From contig NZ_CP058529.1 of NCBI RefSeq assembly GCF_013401515.1, positions 1 to 64,000 on the forward strand: DNA of 64,000 nt. Reading direction: 5' to 3'. Below, piece by piece: positions 34,995 through 44,377 of the stretch. Source of the DNA: Halorarum halophilum. Lineage in GTDB: Archaea > Halobacteriota > Halobacteria > Halobacteriales > Haloferacaceae. The number at the start of each line of letters is the position of its first letter. Within the stretch, counting starts at the first letter, position 1. The notes under the pieces are model-generated. The model saw only the letters and a program-made list of their open reading frames with translations, was not told the DNA's origin and ran no database searches. Made by a program: the position numbers and the translations under genes.

Positions 34995-36068
34995 TTAGTC
35001 GTCCGCTTCCCGCGGTACGACCCGCCGGCGAGCGCCGTGGAACAGCGACTCCAGCCCGACGCCGAGCGTCTCGTCGGTCGTCGCCATGCTCGTCTGCTTG
35101 TCGTCGCGGTCGAGCAGCGCGCGGATCGCGTCGATGTTCTCCGGGATGACGTCCGACTCCTGGTGGATCGACTGGAACAGGTAGAGGTCCCGTCCCTCCG
35201 TCGAGATGGACTCCTCCCAGATGCAGTTCTCCCAGAGGTCGCCTCGCGGACGTCCGGTGTCCTGGGCGAACTCCTTCAGTTTGCCCGTGCCGTCGATGCC
35301 GGCCTCCTCGGGCACGAGGAACAGCCGTGACTCGTCCGAGAGCAACTTCCGGACGTCCGTGGCCGAGGGCTCCGCGTCGAGCGTGACGTTCACGGAGTGG
35401 AGGTGCATCAGGGTCGCGGGGACCTTCACGCCGAGCGTGTCGATGTCGACGTCGGGGAAGATGGTGTTCACGTCCGGGCCGTGGTGGGAGGGAACGGTGA
35501 CGGGGTCGGGGAGGATGTCGTTGATCGGACCGCGGGACGTCTGTCCCGGGTCCCCTCCGCGTCGGACGAGCGTGACGCGCGCCTTCTCGACGCCGTAGGA
35601 CTCGCGGAGCGGGGCGAGCAGGCGCGAGAGGCCCGTCGTGTTGCAGGAGACGACGCGGACGTAGTCGACGTCCTCGTCGGTGGCACCGTCGTAGTTGGCG
35701 CGCGCGACGAAGCTCGTGTCCGCGACGTCGGGATCCTCGCCGCCCTGGAACGTCGCCGGCGTGTCGTACTGTTCGTACAGTTCGCGGTTCTGTGCGCCGA
35801 TGCCGGAGGGTGTCGTGTCCACGACCACGTCGGCCTTCATCACCATGTCCTCGACCTCGCCGGTGAGGTCGATGCCGGCCTCGTGGAACTGGTCCGCGCG
35901 GTCGGGGATCGCCGCGTACAGGGGATACCCCTTCCGGACGGCCGTCTCGGCCTCGTAGTTCGGTCGGGTCTTCGCGACCCCCGCGAGTTCCATGTCCGGT
36001 TGGGCAGCTACCGCGTCGGCGACGCGTTTGCCGATGGTGCCGTAGCCGTTGACGCCCACCTGAATCAT
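34995..36068 (-). CDS. gap: Type II glyceraldehyde-3-phosphate dehydrogenase (archaeal, phosphorylating)
   Basis: A 357-residue NAD(P)-linked enzyme making 1,3-bisphosphoglycerate reversibly; in haloarchaea this class is mainly tied to gluconeogenesis. The Rossmann motif is [17 protein letters not shown] and the active-site Cys142 is in [12 protein letters not shown]. The TRPNYEAE block is the usual type II N-terminal signature. ATG 36068 is chosen over the preceding GTG codon. On the minus strand GATTAACCC, about 30 nt upstream, could be its TATA region. Confidence 0.96.
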   Translation of the reverse strand: MIQVGVNGYGTIGKRVADAVAAQPDMELAGVAKTRPNYEAETAVRKGYPLYAAIPDRADQFHEAGIDLTGEVEDMVMKADVVVDTTPSGIGAQNRELYEQYDTPATFQGGEDPDVADTSFVARANYDGATDEDVDYVRVVSCNTTGLSRLLAPLRESYGVEKARVTLVRRGGDPGQTSRGPINDILPDPVTVPSHHGPDVNTIFPDVDIDTLGVKVPATLMHLHSVNVTLDAEPSATDVRKLLSDESRLFLVPEEAGIDGTGKLKEFAQDTGRPRGDLWENCIWEESISTEGRDLYLFQSIHQESDVIPENIDAIRALLDRDDKQTSMATTDETLGVGLESLFHGARRRVVPREADD

Positions 36069-36253
36069 CACTCGAACAACGCCCGCCGCGAGGGTTAATC
36101 GTTACGGACGAAACCCCGAGAAAACAACTACAGAGCGAGTAAGGCGGGCGAATCCGATATAGATACTTTCCGATGCCTCCCGCGGATCGTCGCCGGTTTG
36201 ACCGCCAGTCGCGCTCCGATAAACCCTAACGCCCGGCGGCCGACCCCGTCCAC

Positions 36254-37204
36254 ATGGACGACGAACTCCGGGTCGCGGCCGAGACCGCGGTCCACCAGTG
36301 CATGAACCTCGGGGGCGACGAGTCCTTCCTCGTCGTCACCGACGACGAGCGCGAGGAGATCGGCGAGGCCCTCTACGCGGTCGGCAGCGAGGTCACCGAC
36401 GACAGCGTCGTCGCCCGCTACCCGCCGGGCGACCAGCACGGCGCCGAACCGCCGGGACCGGTCGCGGCCGCGATGCGCGACGCGGACGTCGTCGTCGCCC
36501 CGACCACGAAGAGCCTGAGCCACACCCGTGCACGCGGCGAGGCGAACGACCACGGCGCCCGCGTGGCGACGATGCCGGGCATCACGCGCGAGGTCATGCT
36601 CGCCGGCCTCGACGCCGACTACGCCGCCATCGAGCAACACTGCCACGACGTGCTCGAACAGGTCGCGACCGCCGAGAAGATCCGCGTGACGACGGGGAAG
36701 GGGACGGACATCACGTTCACCCGCGGGGACCGCGAGTGGCTCTCCGACACCGGGATGGTCCACGACGCGGGCCGGATGTCGAACCTTCCCGCCGGCGAGG
36801 TGTTCCTCGCGCCCGAGAGCGCCGACGGAACCTACGTCGTCGACGGGACGATGATGCCTCACGGCCTGCTCGAGAAGGGTCGGGAGCTCTCCTTCGAGGT
36901 GGCGGACGGGTACGTCACCGAGATCTCCGACGACGAGATCCGCGAACAGGTCGAGACCGCGGCCGAGGAGGTCGGCGACGCCGCGTACAACCTCGCCGAA
37001 CTCGGCATCGGAACCAACGTCGGCGTGACGGAACTCGTCGGCTCGGTCCTGCTCGACGAGAAGGCGGCCGGCACCGTCCACGTCGCCATCGGCGACGACG
37101 CGGGCATCGGCGGCGATTCCGAGGCGCCGCTCCACCTCGACGGGATCGTCCGGGACCCGACGGTTACAGCGGACGGGGAGGAAGTGGAACTCCCTCGGCC
37201 GTAA
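36254..37204 (+). CDS. M29-family (aminopeptidase T-like) metallopeptidase
   Basis: A 316-residue predicted aminopeptidase. The archaeal M29-like pattern shows in FLVVTDDEREEIGEALY, VVVAPTTKSLSHTRAR, TTGKGTDITFT, LPAGEVFLAPE and the C-terminal NLAELGIGTNVG and VHVAIGDDAGIGG. It should remove N-terminal residues in the cytoplasm with two metal ions. It is a single gene with a TATA-like GATAAACCC about 30 nt before the ATG. Confidence 0.87.
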   Translation: MDDELRVAAETAVHQCMNLGGDESFLVVTDDEREEIGEALYAVGSEVTDDSVVARYPPGDQHGAEPPGPVAAAMRDADVVVAPTTKSLSHTRARGEANDHGARVATMPGITREVMLAGLDADYAAIEQHCHDVLEQVATAEKIRVTTGKGTDITFTRGDREWLSDTGMVHDAGRMSNLPAGEVFLAPESADGTYVVDGTMMPHGLLEKGRELSFEVADGYVTEISDDEIREQVETAAEEVGDAAYNLAELGIGTNVGVTELVGSVLLDEKAAGTVHVAIGDDAGIGGDSEAPLHLDGIVRDPTVTADGEEVELPRP

Positions 37205-37228
37205 CGGAGCGTCGGACCAACTACTCGA

Positions 37229-37660
37229 TCAGGACTCGGTCGCGTGTTTTCGTGCGAGTGCTCCCACGAAAACGAGCTTCAGCGCCATCGAGACCGCGGC
37301 CGCGAGTACGGCCCTGGCCGGTCGCCTCCGGTACGCGGAGAGCAGGGCGTACCCGAACACGATCGAGTTCAGCAGGTTGAGGCGGGTCCAGGCGCCGGGG
37401 TCGAACTCCTCGCGGAGCCACGCGCGCTCCGCGTCGACGACGCGGGTCATCCAGGCGAGGTCGTCGTCGCGGTCCACGGGCGGGAACGCCACGGGGTTCA
37501 CGAGCGTGAAGCCGAGCGCCAGCGCGAGGGCGCGGCGGTCGCGTGCGTAGGCCGCGTAGAGGATCAGCGGCGTCGCGAGGAACCGCGACCAGCCGCTCCG
37601 CGGGTTCGCGTGGCGCTCCCAGAACCAGTCCGAGTCGGCGATGCGGGCGGCGAGGGACAC
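37229..37660 (-). CDS. Small haloarchaeal membrane protein, function unknown
   Basis: A 143-residue protein with about three or four hydrophobic stretches (FLATPLILYAAYA, LALALGFTLVNPVAF, LLNSIVFGYALLSAY, AVLAAAVSMALKLVFVGAL). Conserved-looking polar motifs are WFWERHANPRSGWSRF at the N-terminus and VVDAERAWL in the middle. I know similar haloarchaeal proteins only as a domain of unknown function. It is not part of an obvious operon. Confidence 0.75.
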   Translation of the reverse strand: MSLAARIADSDWFWERHANPRSGWSRFLATPLILYAAYARDRRALALALGFTLVNPVAFPPVDRDDDLAWMTRVVDAERAWLREEFDPGAWTRLNLLNSIVFGYALLSAYRRRPARAVLAAAVSMALKLVFVGALARKHATES

Positions 37661-37720
37661 GCCCGACGTACGCGGTACCGTCCCTAAATTCGTTCGTGTG
37701 CTGGCGTCCTGTCTGGCCAG

Positions 37721-38389
37721 TTAATCCAGATCGACCGGACACCCGCGTATCTCGCCGCCCCGCATGCCCTCCGCGAGCCAGTACAGCGAGAGTCCGAGGG
37801 GTACCAGCGCGAACAGGGTGAACTCGACTCCCTCGAACGGGAGCAACAGGAGCAGCCCCGACCCGCCGACGAGCGACAGCAGGCCGACCAGCACCGCGGA
37901 CCCGCAGGCGGCACAGCCGGCACCGAGCGCGCCCAGGAGGACGCCGATGGCGCTGCCGGCCCCGCCGGCCCCGCCTGCCCCTCCCACGCTACCGGAATCA
38001 CCGACATCGCTCACGTCCCCGCCCTCGCGTCCGAGCGAGATCCCGTGTTCGCGAACGTGGTAGGCCGCGACGGCGACGTTGACGCCGGTGAGCAGGGCGA
38101 CGAGACCGAGTAACAGACCCGCCAGCGGGCCGTAGCTCGTGCCGACGAACGGGTACTGTTCGACCAGGATGGTGAGTCGCGCGTCGAGCGGGAGCGCCCC
38201 GCCGAGCACGGTGTCACGGACGAGCGCGACGTTCTGCGAGAGGACGAATCCGGAGAGCGCGAGCGCCGCCGCGCCGAGGGCGACGATGGCGTATAGGGGG
38301 ACACCGAGTACCAACCGAACGGTCCGACCGACGAGCCTCGCGTCCCGGCGCGAGCGCGGAAGCCGCGGGAGCCGTCCCCGAACGCTCAC
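37721..38389 (-). CDS. Polytopic membrane protein with a CxxC pair, coupled to a DsbA-like gene
   Basis: A 222-residue membrane protein with about five hydrophobic segments (around residues 29-52, 85-112, 146-170, 172-187 and 190-208). A Gly/Ala/Ser low-complexity loop precedes a segment with C159-x2-C162 (GAGCAACGSAVLVG); a third Cys, C217, lies near the end. Its GTG start overlaps the TGA of the DsbA-like lipoprotein gene. The pairing suggests that the CxxC could exchange electrons with the thioredoxin-fold partner, but the family is uncharacterised to my knowledge. Confidence 0.78.
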   Translation of the reverse strand: MSVRGRLPRLPRSRRDARLVGRTVRLVLGVPLYAIVALGAAALALSGFVLSQNVALVRDTVLGGALPLDARLTILVEQYPFVGTSYGPLAGLLLGLVALLTGVNVAVAAYHVREHGISLGREGGDVSDVGDSGSVGGAGGAGGAGSAIGVLLGALGAGCAACGSAVLVGLLSLVGGSGLLLLLPFEGVEFTLFALVPLGLSLYWLAEGMRGGEIRGCPVDLD

Positions 38390-39096
38390 AGTTCGAGGGC
38401 CAACGCGACGGTCTCGTAGCTCACGCTGCCGGACGCGCGGGTGCGGTACGTCCCGTCGCTGAACAGGAACAGCGTCGGCGTCCGGTTCGCCCCGGCGGCC
38501 TCACCGGCGTCGAGGTCGGCCTGCACGGCGTCGTCGTACGCCTCCGTCCTCGCGTCGGCGACGACCTCGTCCGCGTCGAGGTCGGTGTTGTCCGCGAGCC
38601 AGTCGCGGGTCCGCGGAAGCACGTTCTCCCCGTCGAAGGAACCCTGCTGGGCGAAGTAGTGGTCGAACAGCCCCCAGAAGGCGTCCGCGTCGCGGGCGTA
38701 CGTCGCCTCCAGTGCCTGCGTCGCGGGTTCGCCCCAGGGGTAGATGATGGGGTAGGTGCGGACCACGAAGCGGAGACGGCCGTCGGCAACCGGCCCCTCG
38801 CGGAGTCGAGCGCCCGCTCCGCGCTCGAACTTCCGGCACGTCGGGCACGACGGGTCCTCGAAGGCGACGACGGTGGCCGGGGCGTCGGCCTCGCCGAGGG
38901 AGGGCTGGTCGTCGAGCCCTCGACTCGCCGGGTGCGTGCCGAGCGTCTCTGCGTCCTCGTCGCCGCCGTCGTCACCGTTCCCGTCACCTCCGGCACGGCT
39001 ATCGCCACCGTCCCCGCCGCGGACGCCGCCGAGACAGCCGGCGAGCGCCGCCCCCGCGCCGATCGCCGCGAGCACCGTTCGACGCCTGTTCGTCAT
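38386..39096 (-). CDS. DsbA-family thioredoxin-fold protein, Tat lipoprotein
   Basis: A 236-residue exported oxidoreductase. The Tat/lipobox signal is NRRRTVLAAIGAGAALAGC. After an acidic, Gly-rich linker (about residues 25-50) the DsbA domain shows the active site DPSCPTCRKF, a helical insert (FWGLFDHYFAQQGSF) and the cis-Pro region in NRTPTLFLF. It probably forms or shuffles disulfides outside the membrane. ATG 39096 is preferred because upstream codons lack signal-peptide character. It overlaps the downstream membrane protein gene (GTGA). Confidence 0.9.
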   Translation of the reverse strand: MTNRRRTVLAAIGAGAALAGCLGGVRGGDGGDSRAGGDGNGDDGGDEDAETLGTHPASRGLDDQPSLGEADAPATVVAFEDPSCPTCRKFERGAGARLREGPVADGRLRFVVRTYPIIYPWGEPATQALEATYARDADAFWGLFDHYFAQQGSFDGENVLPRTRDWLADNTDLDADEVVADARTEAYDDAVQADLDAGEAAGANRTPTLFLFSDGTYRTRASGSVSYETVALALEL

Positions 39097-39277
39097 ACTA
39101 CTGACAACGTGACGGGATGACAGGCCGTTTTCCCGGTCGGGCGCGTGACATGCACGAGCGGTACGTTCCGTCGAGATCACTGGGAATCTACGGGGCGGTC
39201 GTCGCCGTCGCGAGGCACCGTCGAACCCGCCAATCGGCCCCACTCAGCACCCAACGTCCGCCAATCAGCACGGAGAG

Positions 39278-39282
39278 TTTAA
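39278..39282 (+). promoter_or_regulatory. Probable TATA element of the RPA operon
   Basis: AGTTTAACAG lies about 27-31 nt before the ATG at 39309, which fits a leaderless transcript for the three-gene operon. Confidence 0.45.
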
Positions 39283-39308
39283 CAGTGGTCCCGAACTAGA
39301 CCCGAGCG

Positions 39309-40574
39309 ATGGACGTCGACAAACACGCCGAGGAGCTCGCCTCCGCTCTCGGCGAAGATAAAGAGGAGGTCAAGCAGGACTTGCAGAACCTACTGGAGTA
39401 CAGCGTCCCCATCGACGAGGCCAAGCAGTCGGTCCGCCGGAAGTACAGCGGCGGCGGCGGCGTCGACGCGACCCCTACGTCGATGGATATCGCGGACATC
39501 ACCACCGACTCGGGCAACGTGAGCGTCACCGCGCGCGTGCTGACCGTCGGCACCCGCAGCATCCGCTACCAGGGTGACGACACGACCATCCGCGAGGGCG
39601 AACTCGCCGACGAAACCGGGACGATCAGCTACACCGCCTGGCAGGACTTCGGCTTCGAGGAGGGCGAAACGATCACCGTCGGCAACGCCGGCGTGCGCGA
39701 GTGGGACGGCGAACCCGAACTCAACATGGGCGAGTCGTCCTCGGTGGCGCTCGAGTCCGACCCCCTCGAGGTCCAGTACGTGATCGGCGGCGAGCGCGAC
39801 CTCGTCGACGTCGAGGCCGGCGACCGCGGCCTCACCGTCGAGGCCCGCGTGATGGAGGTCGAGGAGCGCGTCATCGACGGTCGCGACGGGGAGACCACCA
39901 TCCTCTCCGGCGTGCTGGGCGACGAGACCGCACGGCTCCCGTTCACCGACTGGGACCCGACGCCGGAGGTCGAGGAGGGCGCGGAACTCCGCATCGAGGA
40001 CGTGTACGTCCGGGAGTTCCGCGGCGTCCCCTCGATCAACCTCACCGAGTTCACGACCGTCTCCGAGGCCTCGGTCGAGGTGACCGACGAGGCGCCCCGC
40101 GTCTCCATCGCCGAAGCGGTCGGCTCCGGCGGGATGTACGACGTCGAGGTCGTCGGGAACGTGCTCGAGGTCCGCGACGGCTCGGGGCTCATCGAGCGCT
40201 GCCCCGAGTGCGGCCGGCTCGTCCAGAACGGGCAGTGCCGCAGCCACGGCCAGGTCGACCCGGAGGACGACCTCCGCGTGAAGGCCATCCTCGACGACGG
40301 GACCGACACCGTCACCGCCATCCTCGACCGCGACATCACGGAGGCCGTCTACGGCGGCACCCTTGAGGACGCCCTCGAGGCCGCCCGCGAGGCGATGAGC
40401 CGCGAGGTCGTCGCCGAGGACGTGCGCGGGAAGCTCGTGGGCCGGGAGTACCGCGTCCGCGGACACCTCTCCGTCGACGAGTACGGCGCGAACCTGGACG
40501 CGGACGAGTTCGAGGACAGCGAGGACGATCCCGCTGAGCGTGCGACTGCGGTGTTACGAGAGGTGAGCCAATGA
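39309..40574 (+). CDS. Replication protein A, single-stranded-DNA-binding subunit
   Basis: A 421-residue ssDNA-binding protein for replication and repair. An N-terminal helical region (residues 1-48) is followed by three OB folds (about 65-160, 170-262 and 275-400). The third has a zinc motif beginning at C298 (CPECGRLVQNGQCRSHG). The repeated SVTARVLTVGTRS and TVEARVMEVEERV strands mark successive OB folds. Its TGA overlaps the next ATG. Haloferax volcanii has comparable RPA operons, with an RPA-associated gene and, in at least one case, a phosphoesterase. Confidence 0.95.
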   Translation: MDVDKHAEELASALGEDKEEVKQDLQNLLEYSVPIDEAKQSVRRKYSGGGGVDATPTSMDIADITTDSGNVSVTARVLTVGTRSIRYQGDDTTIREGELADETGTISYTAWQDFGFEEGETITVGNAGVREWDGEPELNMGESSSVALESDPLEVQYVIGGERDLVDVEAGDRGLTVEARVMEVEERVIDGRDGETTILSGVLGDETARLPFTDWDPTPEVEEGAELRIEDVYVREFRGVPSINLTEFTTVSEASVEVTDEAPRVSIAEAVGSGGMYDVEVVGNVLEVRDGSGLIERCPECGRLVQNGQCRSHGQVDPEDDLRVKAILDDGTDTVTAILDRDITEAVYGGTLEDALEAAREAMSREVVAEDVRGKLVGREYRVRGHLSVDEYGANLDADEFEDSEDDPAERATAVLREVSQ

Positions 40575-42313
40575 GCTCGAACGGCGACGGCGACGACTCC
40601 GGGCCGGGCGCCCGCGAGGTCGCTCACCGGCTATTCGCCGCCGAGTTCGACGACGCCTCGCTGGAGTACTCCGAGAGCGACGAGGAGCGCGCCCCGAACT
40701 ACGTCGTCACGCCGACGGGCCTGCGCGTGAACCGCCTGTTCGCCGTCGGCGTGCTCACGGAGGTCGAGTCGGTGAACGAGGAGACGGTCCGCGGCCGCGT
40801 GGTCGACACCACCGGCGCGTTCGTCACCTACGCCGGGCAGTACCAGCCCGACGAACTCGCCTTCCTCGACCGAACCACGCCCCCGGCGTTCGTCGCGCTC
40901 ACGGGCAAGGCCCGGACGTTCCAGCCGGAGGACTCGGACGTCGTCTACACCTCGGTCCGCCCGGAAAGCATCAGCGAGGTCGATGCCGACACGCGCGACC
41001 GCTGGACCGTCTCCGCGGCGGAGGCGACGCTCGATCGCCTGGCCATCCTCGCCGCCGCACTGGAACTCGACGAACGGGGCGACGAGCTCCGCGCCCGGCT
41101 CGACGCCGCGGGCGCACCGGAGGCGCTCGCCAGCGGCATCCCCCGCGCGCTGGACCACTACGGGACGACGCCCGCCTACGTCGAGGCGGTCCGCCGTCTC
41201 GCCGTCGACGCGCTGGAGGTCGTCGCCGACGAGCGCGAGGAGGTCCGCGCGCTGGAGACCACTCCCGACGCGTCCGGACCGACCGAGATCGGTCCGCTCC
41301 CGGACCACGGGCTCGACCTCGCTGCGGCCCCCGACGAGCCGGCAGCGGAACCGACGACGACGGCCGAACCGACGACCGAGTCGGCCGCCGGCGCCTCGGA
41401 CTCCGAGGAGGCGGCGTCCGCCTCCGAGGACGACGCAGAGACGACAGCGTCCGCCGGTTCGACGACGGCGGAGCAGGCGTCGGACGACGGCGCCGAATCG
41501 ACCGCCTCGGCCGAATCGGCCGAGGCGCCCGCCGCGGGAACCGCAGACTCGGCACCGTCCGCCGAGACGGACGGTGACGCAGGGACGGATTCGCCGGCGA
41601 ACGTGGAAGAGGGGACCGGGACGGAACCGGAGACGGCGGCGGCCGGCTCGACGGCCGCGGCCGCGACGGAGGCCGAAGTGGACGCCGTCTCGGCGGAGTC
41701 GAACGACGCGGGTTCGGCCGAGTCGACCTCGACCGAGGACGACACGTCCCCACAGTCGGACGAGTCCGACGGGGAACTCGGCGACTTCGACGAGGAGGGG
41801 CTTGGGGACTTCGAGGACACGGATCCCGAGGACTTCGAGGACGCGATCTCCGACGAGGAACGCCGCGAGGTCGAGGAGGAGCACGGTGTCGAGTTCGCGT
41901 CCGGCAGCGAGATGCCAGAACCCGGCGACGCCGGCATCGAGACGCCGGAACCGGAGGCCGACGAGGCCTCCGAATCCGAGGGGACGGGGAGTGCCGAGGC
42001 CGCCGAGACCGCCGAACCCGGAGGTGAGGTGGGGGATGTCGACGAGGAGGCCAAGACGGACGAACCCGCGTCCGCGGACGCGGCCGACGGCTCCACCGAC
42101 GAGGAGCCGGGGGAGGACGTCGACCTCGAGGACGCGGTCGTCGACCTGATGGAGGAACTCGACGAGGGCGACGGTGCCGACCGGGGCGCGGTCGTCTCGG
42201 CCGCGGCCGAGCGGTTCGGCGTGACCGAGGACGAGGCCGACGACGCCGTTCAGGACGCGCTGATGAGCGGCAAGTGCTACGAGCCCAGCGAGGGGACGCT
42301 GAAGTCCATCTGA
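40571..42313 (+). CDS. RPA-associated protein (OB-fold, acidic linker, C-terminal winged-helix-like domain)
   Basis: A 580-residue partner of RPA. Residues ~1-125 form an OB fold (VTPTGLRVNRLFAVGVLTEV..., GRVVDTTGAFVTYAGQ), and a helical domain follows to ~250. Residues ~253-514 are an extraordinarily acidic Ala/Ser/Thr/Glu/Asp-rich tract, presumably disordered. The last ~65 residues (VDLMEELDEGDGADRGAV, ERFGVTEDEADDAV) resemble a small winged helix like the C-terminus of RPA32-type subunits. It overlaps the RPA gene by 4 nt and abuts the phosphoesterase gene. Confidence 0.9.
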   Translation: MSSNGDGDDSGPGAREVAHRLFAAEFDDASLEYSESDEERAPNYVVTPTGLRVNRLFAVGVLTEVESVNEETVRGRVVDTTGAFVTYAGQYQPDELAFLDRTTPPAFVALTGKARTFQPEDSDVVYTSVRPESISEVDADTRDRWTVSAAEATLDRLAILAAALELDERGDELRARLDAAGAPEALASGIPRALDHYGTTPAYVEAVRRLAVDALEVVADEREEVRALETTPDASGPTEIGPLPDHGLDLAAAPDEPAAEPTTTAEPTTESAAGASDSEEAASASEDDAETTASAGSTTAEQASDDGAESTASAESAEAPAAGTADSAPSAETDGDAGTDSPANVEEGTGTEPETAAAGSTAAAATEAEVDAVSAESNDAGSAESTSTEDDTSPQSDESDGELGDFDEEGLGDFEDTDPEDFEDAISDEERREVEEEHGVEFASGSEMPEPGDAGIETPEPEADEASESEGTGSAEAAETAEPGGEVGDVDEEAKTDEPASADAADGSTDEEPGEDVDLEDAVVDLMEELDEGDGADRGAVVSAAAERFGVTEDEADDAVQDALMSGKCYEPSEGTLKSI

Positions 42314-43069
42314 ATGGCCGCGGACGCGCTCGTCGAACCGGTGCCCGACGCGCCCGCGGCGACCGCGGACCTCGGGGACGAGACGGGGCTCCTCGTCGCG
42401 GACTACCACGCGGGGATCGAGATTGGACTGCGGTACGAGCGCGGCGTGGAACTGGCGAGCGCGGCGGACGAGCGCCGCGAGCGGCTGTGTGGACTGCTTG
42501 CCGAGACCCGCGCCGACCGGCTCGTCGTCCTCGGCGACTTCGGGCATCGGATCGGCGAGACGGGCCGCACCGAGCGGGAGGAACTCCGCGACCTGCTCGA
42601 CGCCGTCGGCGTGCCGGTGACGCTCGCGCTCGGGAACCACGACCCCGGCGTCGCCGAGGCGTTCGGCGACCGCATCGACGTGACGCCAGCGGACGGGGCC
42701 CGCCTCGGCGACGTGGGTATCCTCCACGGGCACACCTGGCCCGCGCCGGAGGTGCTCGCGGCCGACGTGGTCTGTATGGGGCACGAACACCCGTCGGTCA
42801 AGCTGGCCGACGAAGTCGGCGGCGCCCGTGTCGAACGGGCGTGGTTGCGCGGACCGCTCGCGCGGGAGGCGTTCGCGGACGCGGTCGACGTCGGCGAGTG
42901 GGGCGACCCCGAACTCGTCGTCTTCCCGGCGTTCAACGAGCGGTCCGGGGGAACGTGGGTGAACGTGGCCGGCCAGTCCTTCCTCTCGCCGTTCCTTCCC
43001 AACGGCCTGGAACGGGGTGACGTGTACCTGCTGGACGGAACGCGACTCGGCGAGTATCGCGCCGTCTGA
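42314..43069 (+). CDS. RPA-operon calcineurin-like metallophosphoesterase
   Basis: A 251-residue metallophosphoesterase. Metal ligands are in LLVADYHAGIE, VVLGDFGHRIG, LALGNHDPG, LHGHTWPA and CMGHEHPSV. It starts directly after the previous stop, with no gap. Its position in the RPA operon suggests a nucleic-acid end-processing or nucleotide-clearing role; the substrate is not shown by sequence. Some relatives are annotated as ssDNA-specific or DNA-repair exonuclease-like. Confidence 0.9.
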   Translation: MAADALVEPVPDAPAATADLGDETGLLVADYHAGIEIGLRYERGVELASAADERRERLCGLLAETRADRLVVLGDFGHRIGETGRTEREELRDLLDAVGVPVTLALGNHDPGVAEAFGDRIDVTPADGARLGDVGILHGHTWPAPEVLAADVVCMGHEHPSVKLADEVGGARVERAWLRGPLAREAFADAVDVGEWGDPELVVFPAFNERSGGTWVNVAGQSFLSPFLPNGLERGDVYLLDGTRLGEYRAV

Positions 43070-43150
43070 GCGAATATCACGTCACCGGTTATCACACGTT
43101 TCCGACGGTTTCACGGCGTGTGCTAGCCGTTTTCATCCACCTCACTCACC

Positions 43151-43317
43151 GGAGGGTTTATGTATGCCAGCCCTGTAGCAATGAGTACCAGAACGCCTCC
43201 GGGGCGTCGTGGCACCGCACGCTGAATGATACGGGGTTCTCACACACATCCGAACGCTCGCAGATTTCCCGTAGCGATCGCCACATCCGGAGCAGTATGG
43301 TGTCGAGGTAACGAATC
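43151..43317 (+). promoter_or_regulatory. Possible promoter and long leader of the coiled-coil gene
   Basis: GGTTTATGTA at about 43156-43165 is a good TATA candidate, yet the ATG lies 150 nt further on. The predicted leader would begin near 43185, close to a 14-codon frame (43181-43225) that opens with ATGAGTACC. Long leaders are uncommon in haloarchaea. Confidence 0.35.
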
Positions 43318-44241
43318 ATGGTAACGAAAGAGGAAGTTCTCGAAGAGTACGGACTTGACCAGCTCGAAGAATCGCGAAACGTCGAACTCAACGACGAGAA
43401 GCTCGAAAACGGCTCCAAAGGGGCACTGATCAAACTCGCAGGTCAGCTCCGCGACCGCCGTAACGAGCTCAACCAGATGGCCTCCGAGCGCGCGTCCAAG
43501 CGCGACGACCTGAACGCCAAGACGCGCGAACAGGTCGACGAGGCCCAGGAACACCGCGAGAAGCGGGACGAGCTGAACGAGCAGGTTCAAGAACACAAGG
43601 AGTCACGCAACGAGCTGAACGCCGAGGCCAACGAGCTGTTCGACGAGGTCGAGCAGCGAAAGCAGGACCTCGAACTCAGCTCGGGCAAGTCCATCGACGA
43701 GCTCAAGGAGGAGATCGAGGACCTCGAGTTCAAGCAGCAGACCGAGGTGCTCTCCACCGAGGACGAGCGCGAACTCATCGAGAAGATCGAGGAGAAGCGC
43801 GAACAGCTCGCGGAGAAGAAGGGCAAGGTCGAGCAGAGCGGCGACCTGGAGGAGCTCATCGAGGAGGCCGAGGAGGTCCGCAGCGAGGCGTCCACCCACC
43901 ACCAGAAGGTGACCGAACTCGCGGACGAGGCCCAGGAGCACCACAACCAGATGATCGAGGCCTACCGCGAGGCCGACGAGATCCGCGACGAGGCCGACGA
44001 GATGCACGAGCTGTTCGTCGAGGCCCAGGAGGCGGCCGACCGCCACCACGAAGACTTCGTCAGCGTCCAGAAGCGCCTGCGCGAGATGGACAAGGAGGAG
44101 GAGCAGGAGCGCAAGGCCGAGCGCGAGGAGAAGATGGAGGAGGAACGCGAGGAGGCCGAGGAGATCTACCAGAAGTTCAAGGAAGGCGAGACTCTCGACA
44201 CCGAGGACCTGATGAAGCTCCAGAAGACGGGGCTTCTCTAA
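43318..44241 (+). CDS. Archaeal coiled-coil protein (COG1340-like)
   Basis: A 307-residue protein that is almost entirely coiled coil. It is rich in Glu, Lys, Arg and Gln in heptads such as LRDRRNELNQMASERASKRDDL, with recurrent RDELNEQV/RNELNAEA motifs, and ends with EGETLDTEDLMKLQKTGLL. It belongs to a widespread family of archaeal coiled-coil proteins, sometimes misannotated as phosphoserine phosphatase. It may be a scaffold or cytoskeletal element; function is unknown. The T-rich stretch GTTTCGTTTTG just after the stop may be its terminator. Confidence 0.88.
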   Translation: MVTKEEVLEEYGLDQLEESRNVELNDEKLENGSKGALIKLAGQLRDRRNELNQMASERASKRDDLNAKTREQVDEAQEHREKRDELNEQVQEHKESRNELNAEANELFDEVEQRKQDLELSSGKSIDELKEEIEDLEFKQQTEVLSTEDERELIEKIEEKREQLAEKKGKVEQSGDLEELIEEAEEVRSEASTHHQKVTELADEAQEHHNQMIEAYREADEIRDEADEMHELFVEAQEAADRHHEDFVSVQKRLREMDKEEEQERKAEREEKMEEEREEAEEIYQKFKEGETLDTEDLMKLQKTGLL

Positions 44242-44377
44242 GCCGGCGTTCGAGTTTCGTTTTGCGCTGTATCTATTCACTCAGGTAGCTGTGGCTCTCT
44301 CGGGTGGACAGGCTGGCCGTTTCTCGTTCGCGGGCCCCCGCACCCACTTTTACGTCGCCGCCGTTCCTGCCCCGAGT

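Noticed and set aside
40631-42790. Long open frame (719 codons) antisense to the RPA-associated gene
   Set aside because: Product is low-complexity Arg/Gly/Val-rich and mirrors the acidic repeat tract on the other strand; the sense strand has clear OB-fold and overlap evidence.
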